Both the position numbers and the translations under genes were made by a program. This document shows positions 9,258-16,694 of a stretch of 21,683 nt of DNA, in pieces. The stretch's first letter is position 1. The number at the start of each line of letters is the position of its first letter. The stretch is taken from NCBI GenBank assembly GCA_040830545.1, contig JBFOMB010000012.1, positions 1 to 21,683 on the forward strand. Reading direction: 5' to 3'. The notes under the pieces are model-generated. The model did no database searches. It was not told where the DNA came from and saw only the letters and a program-made list of their open reading frames with translations. The DNA is from HXMU1420-2 sp040830545. Lineage in GTDB: Bacteria > Pseudomonadota > Alphaproteobacteria > Rhodobacterales > Rhodobacteraceae.

Positions 9258-10577
9258 TCAGCGGCGCACGGTTTGCAGCAGCGGCATCAGCGCGGCCATT
9301 TCCGGCCCTCGCGCCTGTCCGGTGATTGCCTTGCGCAGCGGCATGAACAGACCCTTGCCCTTGCGCCCCGTCGCCTCCTTTACCGCTGCGGTCCAGTCTG
9401 ACCACGTGCTGTCACTAAAGGGCGCATCAGGCAGCAAGTCCATCGCCTGTGCGACAAATTCACGATCCTCTTCTTCGACCAGCGGCTCAGCCCCGTCACG
9501 GCAAAGCGTCCACCAGCCTTCCAGATCGGTCAGCGTGGTGATGTTGTCCCGCGCCATCAGCCAGAACGGTTCACGCAGATCCTCGGGCACGCCCAGCGCT
9601 TCGACCTGCGCCGCCACGGCGCTATAGTCGAGCCCCTGCAAGTAGTGTGCGGTCAGCGGATACAGGTCCTCTACATCGAACTTCGTTGGCGCAGCGCAAA
9701 AGCGGCTGCCTTCGAACCCTTCGATCACCTCAGCAATATCGGGGCGCAGTTCCACCGGATCAGATGATCCGAGACGCGCCATCAACGACAGAACCGCCAT
9801 TGGCTCCACCCCGTTTGTGCGCAGGTCACGCAAGGCCAACGTGCCCAGACGTTTCGACAATGCTTCGCCTTGCGGGCCAGTCAGCAGGGAATGATGTGCA
9901 AAGCGAGGGTGCTCATGGCCCAGCGCCGCCATGATCTGAATCTGCGTGGCCGTGTTTGTCACGTGGTCCGAGCCGCGTACAACATCTGTCACACCCATGC
10001 CCGTGTCATCCACAACCGACGCAATCGTGTACAGCACCTGACCATCTGCACGGATCAGCACCGGGTCAGATACAGATGCCGCGTCGATGGAAATGTCGCC
10101 CAGAATGCCGTCGGACCATTCGATCCGGTCATGGTCCAGCTTGAACCGCCACACACCATCGCCACGCTCGGCCCGCAGCGCGGCTTTTTCTTCGTCCGAC
10201 AGCGACAGCGCGGCGCGGTCATAGACCGGCGGCTTGCCCATGTTCAGCTGCTTCTTGCGCTTGAGGTCCAGCTCGGTCGGCGTTTCGAACGCCTCATAAA
10301 ACCGGCCCATGTCGCGCAGCTTGTCCGCCGCCTCGGCATACAGATCCAGCCGCTCCGACTGCCGCTCGACCTTGTCCCAGGTCAGGCCCAACCATTCCAG
10401 ATCCTGCTTGATCGCGTCGACGTATTCCTCTTTCGACCGCTCCGGGTCGGTGTCGTCGATGCGCAGAATGAATGTGCCGCCCGCCTTGCGCGCGATCAGA
10501 TAGTTCATAAGCGCGGCGCGCAGGTTGCCAACATGCAGGTAACCGGTGGGCGAGGGCGCGAAACGGGTTGTGGTCAT
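9258..10577 (-). CDS. gltX: Glutamyl-tRNA synthetase
   Basis: This 439-residue class I synthetase attaches glutamate to tRNA. The HIGH-type motif is PSPTGYLHVGN (8-18), and IDDTDPERS (40-48) follows as in all GluRS. The KMSKS-type loop reads ALSKR (239-243). The Zn-binding cysteines that Escherichia coli GluRS carries near position 98 are absent: the segment here is YEAFETPTEL (94-103). At about 440 residues it matches the shorter of the two GluRS types in alphaproteobacteria, so a second gltX may exist elsewhere and this copy could prefer tRNAGln or tRNAGlu; the sequence alone cannot tell. The start has AAGGAG (10584-10589) 6 nt upstream. The MATE gene follows 30 bp downstream and the patatin-like gene ends 108 bp upstream. 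Confidence 0.95.
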   Translation of the reverse strand: MTTTRFAPSPTGYLHVGNLRAALMNYLIARKAGGTFILRIDDTDPERSKEEYVDAIKQDLEWLGLTWDKVERQSERLDLYAEAADKLRDMGRFYEAFETPTELDLKRKKQLNMGKPPVYDRAALSLSDEEKAALRAERGDGVWRFKLDHDRIEWSDGILGDISIDAASVSDPVLIRADGQVLYTIASVVDDTGMGVTDVVRGSDHVTNTATQIQIMAALGHEHPRFAHHSLLTGPQGEALSKRLGTLALRDLRTNGVEPMAVLSLMARLGSSDPVELRPDIAEVIEGFEGSRFCAAPTKFDVEDLYPLTAHYLQGLDYSAVAAQVEALGVPEDLREPFWLMARDNITTLTDLEGWWTLCRDGAEPLVEEEDREFVAQAMDLLPDAPFSDSTWSDWTAAVKEATGRKGKGLFMPLRKAITGQARGPEMAALMPLLQTVRR

Positions 10578-10592
10578 GGGCGTCTCCTTGGC

Positions 10593-10625
10593 GGATGCGC
10601 TTTGTCATATGGATCGCGCTTTGTC
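10593..10625 (-). repeat. Direct repeat in the gltX leader
   Basis: On the gltX strand the block GACAAAGCGC(G)ATCC occurs twice, at 10625-10611 and 10606-10593, separated by ATAT; the first copy has one extra G. The pair lies directly upstream of the gltX Shine-Dalgarno. It could be a protein-binding site or a small duplication without function. Confidence 0.35.
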
Positions 10626-10685
10626 CAGTTAGTGGGCCGCTGGAGAGACAACTGCGATTGTCGAATTCGGTGCGCGATACGTTGG

Positions 10686-11867
10686 CTACGGCGTGAAGTT
10701 CGGCGGATAGCGGTTCCAGACAGTGTTTTGTCGCACCAATGATTGGCCAAGGTCGAACAATTTGCGCATGAACACCGGATCAAATTGTTCGTCTGGCTCC
10801 GCAGCAAATGTGTCCGGTATCCACGCATAACGCGTGTTCACTCGGTCGCGCTGAGCTGTCGCGAAGATCTTGTAAAGATCGCCAGTCGCCTGAGCATACC
10901 AAAGTGTATTCACAGACGCGGCCCCTATGCCAGGCACCGTCGGCTTCACCGCCTCGGGCAGCGGCGTCACCGCGCCATTCACAATCACATAGAGGTCCCG
11001 TTTGAACGACCGCCCGACCCGCGCGTCCAATTGGCCCAGTGGGATTTGCGGCGAAAGCACGCTGACCTGCGACGTCACGCCCCCGTCCACATGCAGTTCT
11101 TCATATCGCCTCCCGTTTGCTTCAACCGTGAAACGCACGGGCGGAAATGCGATAGGAATGGCCGCAGATGCCAAAATGACTTTGCGGAACAACTCCAGCG
11201 CATCCGGGCGGCCAGACGCGGCAATTGCCCCCATGTCCCAGATTACCGGTCGCCCAACATCCAGATTTGTTGTCCCAACCAGCAACAACCGACCCTTGGC
11301 CCGTTCAGCAGCGATCCGTTTGAGAAACTCTGGCGTGACGTAGGACGCTATGCGATCCTGCAGCGGCTTGGTGTCCGACAGCGCAGAACCCCGCAAGAGG
11401 CCTGCTAATACACGCCTTTGGGCCACATCCTCGGTGGTCAGGGTCGTGTAAATCTCTTCCAGCACATCATCGTAGTCGGCCCCGAGAAAGGCAAAGGGCG
11501 CGATGATCGCTCCGGTACTGATCCCCGTCACACCATCAAACTGCGGACGCGTGCCCTTGTCGCTCCACGCTGTCAGGATTCCGGCCGAAAACGCACCGTA
11601 TTGGCCCCCACCGGACAGCGCCAAGTAGCGGATGCGGCTGCCTTTGCCTACCTGCAACCGTTTGCGGATGGCCGCAGACCTGTGCGCCAGCAACTCTTCA
11701 ACCGCCGCCGGATCGTTGTAATCCCCCCAGAAGCGCACGTTGTCATACCCGATCGGCTGCGCCAATTCACTGAGGGCCGGGGGAACCGCGTTGCGCGTTT
11801 CAAAAACACAGGCTGTCAGCGAAAGGCACAGCAAAAAGCCAAAAACATGTCTAAGCGCAGGGAGCAC
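10686..11867 (-). CDS. Patatin-like phospholipase, outer-membrane lipoprotein candidate
   Basis: This 393-residue protein is predicted to be a lipid acyl hydrolase. The oxyanion loop is SGGGQYG (85-91), the nucleophile elbow is GISTG (115-119, Ser117), and the catalytic Asp is in DGG (261-263), so the Ser-Asp dyad is complete. Residues 1-20 form a lipoprotein signal with lipobox LTAC (17-20); Val at +2 favours the outer membrane. I chose the GTG at 11865-11867 because AGGA lies 6 nt upstream and because it begins the signal peptide exactly. The frame is open for 90 more codons to an ATG at 12137, but that stretch would overlap the divergent mvaA gene, is Cys/Arg/His rich and would bury the signal. 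gltX follows 108 bp downstream. The lipid substrate is unknown. Confidence 0.87.
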   Translation of the reverse strand: MLPALRHVFGFLLCLSLTACVFETRNAVPPALSELAQPIGYDNVRFWGDYNDPAAVEELLAHRSAAIRKRLQVGKGSRIRYLALSGGGQYGAFSAGILTAWSDKGTRPQFDGVTGISTGAIIAPFAFLGADYDDVLEEIYTTLTTEDVAQRRVLAGLLRGSALSDTKPLQDRIASYVTPEFLKRIAAERAKGRLLLVGTTNLDVGRPVIWDMGAIAASGRPDALELFRKVILASAAIPIAFPPVRFTVEANGRRYEELHVDGGVTSQVSVLSPQIPLGQLDARVGRSFKRDLYVIVNGAVTPLPEAVKPTVPGIGAASVNTLWYAQATGDLYKIFATAQRDRVNTRYAWIPDTFAAEPDEQFDPVFMRKLFDLGQSLVRQNTVWNRYPPNFTP

Positions 11868-11877
11868 GGAAAATCCT
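11868..11877 (-). promoter_or_regulatory. Ribosome-binding site deciding the GTG start of the patatin-like gene
   Basis: AGGA (plus positions 11874-11877) lies 6 nt before the GTG at 11867 on the minus strand. It supports the short lipoprotein form over the 483-residue reading that begins at 12137. Confidence 0.6.
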
Positions 11878-12022
11878 GACCAATCAAATGCAGGATCAGA
11901 TGTGCAGTACGGGTCGTGCAGGTCAAGAGTTGATCGCAACCGCACATCCGATTGCGGCCCCCACATCCCCGCGATAACCCTGTGCGCGAAGAAACACCCA
12001 TCAACCGACACGTGGACCGCGC

Positions 12023-13312
12023 ATGACCCAGAACACCCCCTATACCGCCCGCCTGTCAGGATTGCGTCATCAGTCACCGGAAACGCGCCTGGCGCGTGTG
12101 ACCGAAGCCGCTGGGCTGGCGTCCCAGAACGCGGCACCCTTGGCAGGTCAGGGCACGCTGCCGGTAGAGACCGCCGACGGGATGATCGAAAATGTCGTTG
12201 GCCTGTTTGAATTGCCCTTGGGCGTGGCCGCGAACTTCCTCGTGAACGACAAAGAATATCTGGTACCGATGGCGGTCGAAGAACCTTCGGTCGTGGCGGC
12301 GGCCTCGTTCATGGCACGGATCGTGCGGGACAATGGCGGTTTCACGGCGACCTCGACCGATCCGATTATGCGGGCACAGGTGCAGTTGCTGGGCGTTGCA
12401 GATGTCGAAGCCGCGCGCACCGAAGTTCTGGCTCGAAAGGCCGAGATTGTAGACCTCGCAAACACACGGGATGCGGTTCTGACCGGCCTGGGCGGCGGGT
12501 GTCGTGACATCGAGGTTCATGTGTTCGAGCAAAGCCGCATTGGCCCGATGGTTGTGGTTCATCTGTTGGTCGACGTGCGCGATGCGATGGGGGCAAACAC
12601 CGTTAACACGATGGCGGAAGCCGTCGCACCATTGCTTGCTGAGATTGCCGGCGGCGAAGCGAGGTTGCGTATTTTGTCGAACCTCGCTGACCGACGGTTG
12701 GTGAAGGCAACCACTCGCATCGCTGCCGATACGCTAACCACCGACTCTTTTTCCGGCGACCGCGTTGCGCAAGGCATCGTCGAAGCCTGCGTTTTGGCAG
12801 AAATCGACCCCTACCGGGCAGCCACCCACAACAAGGGCATCATGAACGGCATCGACCCCGTCGTTCTGGCCACCGGCAATGACTGGCGCGCGATCGAAGC
12901 CGGTGCGCATGCCTGGGCCGCGCGGTCAGGGCAGTACACGGCACTGACGCGCTGGGACCGTGACGCGGATGGCGCGCTAATTGGGGAAATCGAACTGCCC
13001 ATGGCCGTTGGAATCGTGGGGGGCGCGACCCGAACGCATCCGGCGGCCCAAGCTGCTTTGAACCTGATGCGGATCGAAACAGCAACAGAACTGGGCGGCG
13101 TGATCGCATCCGTAGGTCTGGCGCAAAACATGGCCGCCCTGCGCGCCTTGGCGACCGAGGGCATTCAGCGCGGGCACATGGCGCTACACGCGCGCAACAT
13201 CGCGATTGCCGCCGGGGCAGAGGGGCCAGAGATTGACCGCATCGCCAAGGCCATGGCGGCCGAGGGTGAGGTCACGATGGATCAGGCGAAAGCGCTGTTG
13301 GGCGTGACCTGA
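12023..13312 (+). CDS. mvaA: Hydroxymethylglutaryl-CoA reductase, class II (degradative type)
   Basis: This 429-residue cytosolic enzyme interconverts HMG-CoA and mevalonate. It follows the Pseudomonas mevalonii enzyme closely, with a constant offset of four residues. The four catalytic residues are present: E87 in VEEPSVVAA, K271 in HNKGIMNGIDP, D287 in GNDWRAIEAGAHA and H385 in RGHMALHARN. The blocks GGGCRDIEVH (157-166) and DAMGANTVNTMAEA (187-200) are nearly identical. D150 matches the Asp that favours NAD(H) over NADP(H) in the Pseudomonas enzyme, so NAD use is predicted. No HMG-CoA lyase, mevalonate kinase or thiolase gene lies nearby. The start at 12023 gives the normal N-terminus although the Shine-Dalgarno is weak. 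It is transcribed divergently from the patatin-like gene. Confidence 0.95.
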   Translation: MTQNTPYTARLSGLRHQSPETRLARVTEAAGLASQNAAPLAGQGTLPVETADGMIENVVGLFELPLGVAANFLVNDKEYLVPMAVEEPSVVAAASFMARIVRDNGGFTATSTDPIMRAQVQLLGVADVEAARTEVLARKAEIVDLANTRDAVLTGLGGGCRDIEVHVFEQSRIGPMVVVHLLVDVRDAMGANTVNTMAEAVAPLLAEIAGGEARLRILSNLADRRLVKATTRIAADTLTTDSFSGDRVAQGIVEACVLAEIDPYRAATHNKGIMNGIDPVVLATGNDWRAIEAGAHAWAARSGQYTALTRWDRDADGALIGEIELPMAVGIVGGATRTHPAAQAALNLMRIETATELGGVIASVGLAQNMAALRALATEGIQRGHMALHARNIAIAAGAEGPEIDRIAKAMAAEGEVTMDQAKALLGVT

Positions 13313-13323
13313 ATAGGGTGCAC

Positions 13324-13353
13324 AAAAAGCCCGGGCGCACGCAACGCCCGGGC
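13324..13353 (-). terminator. Intrinsic terminator of the regulator/binding-protein operon
   Basis: Read on the minus strand, a perfect 9-bp GC stem (GCCCGGGCG, loop of 7 nt, CGCCCGGGC) is followed by TTTTT (plus 13324-13328). It lies 18 bp after the stop of the solute-binding protein gene. On the plus strand the stem has no following T run, so it may only weakly end the mvaA transcript, which stops 11 bp before it. Confidence 0.88.
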
Positions 13354-13370
13354 CATGATCAAAACCGGTC

Positions 13371-14966
13371 TTATTCCTTTTCGACCAGCCGGTAGTAGAC
13401 GTAGTCCGCGTTCGCCCCGTTCACGAAGCCCGAGACATCGTCGGCCATCGCAACCTGCTTGACCGCCTGGAACATGATCACGAACGGCGCTTCTTCCTGC
13501 ATGGCGGCCTGCAACTCGACATACATCTGGTTGCGCTTGTCCGCGTCCTGCTCGGCCAAAGCCGCCTTAGTCTTTTCGTTGATCTCCGCCGGAGGCATCC
13601 ATGCATTCCGCCAAGTGGTGGTCGAGACATATTTGTCGTCGGAGTTATCCGCGTTGTAGGCAAACGCTTTGGCGTTGGAATGCGGATCCATGAAGTCCGG
13701 CCCCCAGTACAACAGCATGCCCTGATGGGTGCGCGCGCGGTACTTTGTGATCACTTGCGCGCCAGTACCCGGCAGGATTTCAAAGTTGATGCCAGCAGGT
13801 GCAAAGGTCTGTTGCAGGCTTGCCGCCATATCGGTGAACGGTTCCGCGTTGATCACGTCCAGTTCGATGGTCAGCGGCAGTTCGACACCGCCCGCTTCGA
13901 GGATCGACTTGGCCTTTTCCGGATCATAGGTGAACGGCGTATCCGTCAGCGCGCCGGGGAATCCTTCGGGCCAGAACGCCTGATGCACTTCCATCTGACC
14001 CTTGAGGAAACTGTCGGCCATACCGCTGTAGTCGACCAGATAGCGCGACGCCTCCCAAAGGGCGGGGTTGGTCAGCGGTTCGTGCTTCTGGTTGAAGCTG
14101 AACCAATGCACGGCGGTCTGCGGGTAGGTTTCGACCTTCACTTCGTCATTGCCCGACAGACCCGCAATCTGGTCCGGCGTCAGGTTTTTCGCCATGTCCA
14201 CGTCACCGGATTCCAGCAACAGACGCTGGGTTGCGGCCTCGGCCACGTGCCGGATCATGACACGTTCAATGCCGGGTGCTGTGTTCCAGTAGTTGCCGTT
14301 CGCTTCCAGCATCAGCACCTCACCCGGCGCGTAACGCGCCAGCGTGAACGGACCAGTACCCGCGCTGTTCTGGTTCAGCCACGCATGGCCCAGATCACCG
14401 TCAACCTGATTGGCCATCGCGGTTTCGATATCCACCACGGCAGCAGGGCGCGCAGCCAGCACGTTTAGCACAAACGACGGCGCAAAATCACCTGCCCAAC
14501 GCACGGTGATCGTGTTGCCATCGACGGTGACCATCTCTTCGATGTTGTCCGCGGACCAGCCGAGGTTTTCGAGAATGAATGCCGGGGCTTTTTGCAGAAC
14601 CAGCACCCGCTTCCAGCTTTCCATCACGTCCGTGCCGCGCAGAGGATTGCCGGAGGAGAATTTTACGCCTTCACGCAGCTTGAACGTCACCGTTTTGGCT
14701 GCCGCGTCAACTTCCCAACTTTCGGCCAATCCCGGCGCTAGAGTCGTTGTATCCTCGGCATCGTACTGCACCAACTGGTCATAGGTGTTGGCGACGTACT
14801 CACCCGAGGTGAATTCATACGCCGAGGCCGGGTCGATCGTAACGATGTCATCGATGTTCTGCGCGATCACCAGCGCGTTGGACGGCGTTTCAGCCAGCAC
14901 CGGCGCGGTGGACAGAGCGATCACGCTGACGACCAATGCCCGCGTGAAATTCGGGAAGTGTTTCAT
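13371..14966 (-). CDS. Family-5 ABC transporter periplasmic solute-binding protein (system 2)
   Basis: This 531-residue protein is the receptor of the second peptide/nickel-type importer. Residues 1-25 are a Sec signal peptide with VLA before E26. The family-5 signature is at about 91-122 (VTFKLREGVKFSSGNPLRGTDV), followed by GTGPFTL and the usual two-lobe pattern to the end. The start ATG at 14966 has AGGAGAG upstream. Its ATG overlaps the TGA of the regulator gene (ATGA at 14963-14966), so its translation is coupled to the regulator. The matching permeases and ATPases are on the opposite strand beyond the regulator, so the receptor and the membrane parts are made from separate transcripts. 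The gene ends at a strong intrinsic terminator. The ligand is unknown. Confidence 0.93.
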   Translation of the reverse strand: MKHFPNFTRALVVSVIALSTAPVLAETPSNALVIAQNIDDIVTIDPASAYEFTSGEYVANTYDQLVQYDAEDTTTLAPGLAESWEVDAAAKTVTFKLREGVKFSSGNPLRGTDVMESWKRVLVLQKAPAFILENLGWSADNIEEMVTVDGNTITVRWAGDFAPSFVLNVLAARPAAVVDIETAMANQVDGDLGHAWLNQNSAGTGPFTLARYAPGEVLMLEANGNYWNTAPGIERVMIRHVAEAATQRLLLESGDVDMAKNLTPDQIAGLSGNDEVKVETYPQTAVHWFSFNQKHEPLTNPALWEASRYLVDYSGMADSFLKGQMEVHQAFWPEGFPGALTDTPFTYDPEKAKSILEAGGVELPLTIELDVINAEPFTDMAASLQQTFAPAGINFEILPGTGAQVITKYRARTHQGMLLYWGPDFMDPHSNAKAFAYNADNSDDKYVSTTTWRNAWMPPAEINEKTKAALAEQDADKRNQMYVELQAAMQEEAPFVIMFQAVKQVAMADDVSGFVNGANADYVYYRLVEKE

Positions 14967-15592
14967 GTCTCTCTCCTGTTGTTAGGGTCATTTGATTTCA
15001 GCCCGAGCTTTTGCCCGAGCAGACGGGGCGATGTTCCGGTCCACAGCAACCGGGCCGGACCATCGCCGACATTTGCGAAGGAATGGGGCGTCTGCCCCAT
15101 GAAATGCATGCTGTCGCCAGTTCGAAGGATGAAGGTGTTGTCGTCAATGACCTGACGCACCACGCCATCCAGAACAAAGATCAGTTCCTCGCCCTCATGC
15201 GCGACGACTTCGGACACGTAACCTTCGGGGATATGTATGATGCGCGATGACATGGTGCCGCCTGGCAGGACGGTCGACACCTCTTCGTAGGACAATGACG
15301 ACGGGGCCAGCGCAAAGCGCGGGCGCTCGCCTTCTCGTGTCACGCTGTCCACGGCTTTGGGCGTGGCGACGAAGTAGTCGACCTCGACCCCCAGTGCCGA
15401 TGCGATTCCCGCCAGAGTCCCGAGGCTGGGCGTGGCCTTGTCCCGTTCCACCTGACTGAGGAAACCAACCGAAACCCCCGCCTGATCCGCCAATGCCTGC
15501 AAGGTCAGGTCAGCCTTGCGGCGCAAATCCCGGATACGCTGACCAAACGCAGGTGGGCGGGCTTGGTCCATTTTCGGCAGCGGTTCGGACAT
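14963..15592 (-). CDS. XRE-family transcriptional regulator with C-terminal cupin domain
   Basis: This 209-residue protein has an N-terminal helix-turn-helix of the XRE type (about 17-71; LQALADQAGVSVGFLSQVER covers the two core helices) and a small beta-barrel cupin (about 118-186; HEGEE at 132-136 and GDSMHFMGQTPHSF at 159-172). Proteins of this design bind a small molecule or metal in the cupin and regulate uptake or catabolic genes next to them. The ATG at 15590-15592 has AAGGAG 5 nt upstream. It is the first gene of a unit with the solute-binding protein and lies opposite the permease operon. A palindrome at 15630-15645 over its own promoter is a candidate operator, so autoregulation is likely. 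The effector is probably the imported solute or a product of it. Confidence 0.93.
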   Translation of the reverse strand: MSEPLPKMDQARPPAFGQRIRDLRRKADLTLQALADQAGVSVGFLSQVERDKATPSLGTLAGIASALGVEVDYFVATPKAVDSVTREGERPRFALAPSSLSYEEVSTVLPGGTMSSRIIHIPEGYVSEVVAHEGEELIFVLDGVVRQVIDDNTFILRTGDSMHFMGQTPHSFANVGDGPARLLWTGTSPRLLGQKLGLKSNDPNNRRET

Positions 15593-15614
15593 CTAATCTC
15601 CTTCAGCAATTTCG

Positions 15615-15643
15615 ATGTTAGTAAAAAAATTTTGATCAGTCAA
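15615..15643 (-). promoter_or_regulatory. Promoter of the XRE-cupin regulator operon
   Basis: On the minus strand TTGACT (15643-15638) and TAACAT (15620-15615) are separated by 17 bp, close to the sigma-70 consensus. The start point would be near 15608, giving a leader of about 16 nt with AAGGAG inside it. The region is much richer in A and T than its surroundings. Confidence 0.6.
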
Positions 15644-15645
15644 AA
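15630..15645. promoter_or_regulatory. Inverted repeat TTTTGA-N4-TCAAAA, candidate operator
   Basis: TTTTGA at 15630-15635 and TCAAAA at 15640-15645 form a perfect 6-bp dyad around TCAG. It overlaps the -35 and the spacer of the regulator promoter and lies about 36 bp before the first permease start. A further half-like site, CTTTGATAGA, is at 15648-15657. The size suits a dimeric XRE-type HTH protein; the match to this regulator is inference. Confidence 0.55.
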
Positions 15646-15670
15646 ATCTTTGATAGATAAGCTGAAAAGT

Positions 15671-15674
15671 GGAG
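15671..15674 (+). promoter_or_regulatory. Ribosome-binding site favouring a TTG start for the first permease
   Basis: GGAG at 15671-15674 lies 6 nt before the TTG at 15681. The GTG at 15669 has no Shine-Dalgarno sequence, and the ATG at 15711 would begin at the first membrane helix without a good site. Confidence 0.45.
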
Positions 15675-15680
15675 CGCGAC

Positions 15681-16694
15681 TTGACCCGGACCCTGCCTGT
15701 AGCCCAGTTCATGTTGACCCTTGCGGTCACCTTTCTGGGTTTGCTTGCGATTACGTTCGTGATTGGCCGGGTGGTACCAATTGATCCGGTTGTGGCTGTG
15801 GTTGGCGACCGGGCGAGTATCGAAACCTACAACGCCACCAAAGAGGCGATGGGATTGGACGATCCCCTGATCGTGCAGTTCACCCGATACGTCGCGCAGG
15901 TGCTGCAGGGCGATTTGGGCATGTCCGTGTCAACTGGCCGCCCCGTAGCCGAGGATTTGGCGCGAGTTTTCCCGGCAACCTTCGAAATGGCGACGCTTGG
16001 CATTATCATCGGTGTGGTTCTGGGTGTGCCGATGGGGGTGTTTGCCGCTGCGCGTCAGGGACGGCTGGCGGACCAAATCATTCGCGTTGTCGGGCTGGCC
16101 GGATATGCGATCCCGGCCTTTTGGCTGGGCTTGATTGGGCTGGTGATCTTTTACGCAAACCTCAGATGGGTTGGCGGGCCGGGGCGGATCGACTTTTTCC
16201 TCGACGGGATGGTCCCGACGCAAACAGGGCTGTTGTTGGTCGACAGCGCATTGGATGGCAATTGGGAGGCGTTTGGCAGCGCCCTGTCGCACATCATCCT
16301 GCCTGCCTTCATCCTTGGCTTCTTCGCGCTTGCCTACATCTCGCGCATGACACGCAGCTTCATGCTGGAACAGCTGGGACAGGAGTTCGTCATCACCGCC
16401 CGCGTCAAAGGTGTGCCGGAACGGTTGATCCTCTGGCGTCATGCGTTCCGGCCCATTCGCGTGCAACTGATCACGGTCATCGGGCTCAGCTACGCGGGAC
16501 TGCTGGAAGGGTCGGTCATGATCGAAACCGTGTTCAGCTGGCCGGGGATCGGCAACTATCTGACCACCGCACTGTTGAACGCGGACATGAACGCGGTACT
16601 GGGGGCGACTTTGGTAATCGGAGCGGTGTTTGTGGGGATCAACAAAGGGTCCGACGCGCTCTACAAGGTTTTGGACCCGAGGGCGCGCGCATGA
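15681..16694 (+). CDS. ABC transporter permease, DppB/OppB type (system 2)
   Basis: This membrane protein of 337 residues is the first channel subunit of the second importer. I prefer the TTG start at 15681 because GGAG is 6 nt upstream; GTG at 15669 would add four residues and ATG at 15711 would remove ten. The N-terminal helix (about 10-28) is followed by PIDP, which replaces the usual PGDP. The EAA loop is at about 234-257 (FVITARVKG then WRHAFRP). The C-terminus LDPRARA is typical. A periplasmic insertion of about 35 residues (163-200) lies between two membrane helices. Its TGA overlaps the next ATG (ATGA at 16691-16694). Confidence 0.9.
   Translation: MTRTLPVAQFMLTLAVTFLGLLAITFVIGRVVPIDPVVAVVGDRASIETYNATKEAMGLDDPLIVQFTRYVAQVLQGDLGMSVSTGRPVAEDLARVFPATFEMATLGIIIGVVLGVPMGVFAAARQGRLADQIIRVVGLAGYAIPAFWLGLIGLVIFYANLRWVGGPGRIDFFLDGMVPTQTGLLLVDSALDGNWEAFGSALSHIILPAFILGFFALAYISRMTRSFMLEQLGQEFVITARVKGVPERLILWRHAFRPIRVQLITVIGLSYAGLLEGSVMIETVFSWPGIGNYLTTALLNADMNAVLGATLVIGAVFVGINKGSDALYKVLDPRARA

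Noticed and set aside
11868..12022. Promoters in the divergent gap between the patatin-like gene and mvaA
   Set aside because: TTGACC on the minus strand (11926-11921) and TTGCGG on the plus strand have no convincing -10 at the right spacing, so I do not annotate them.
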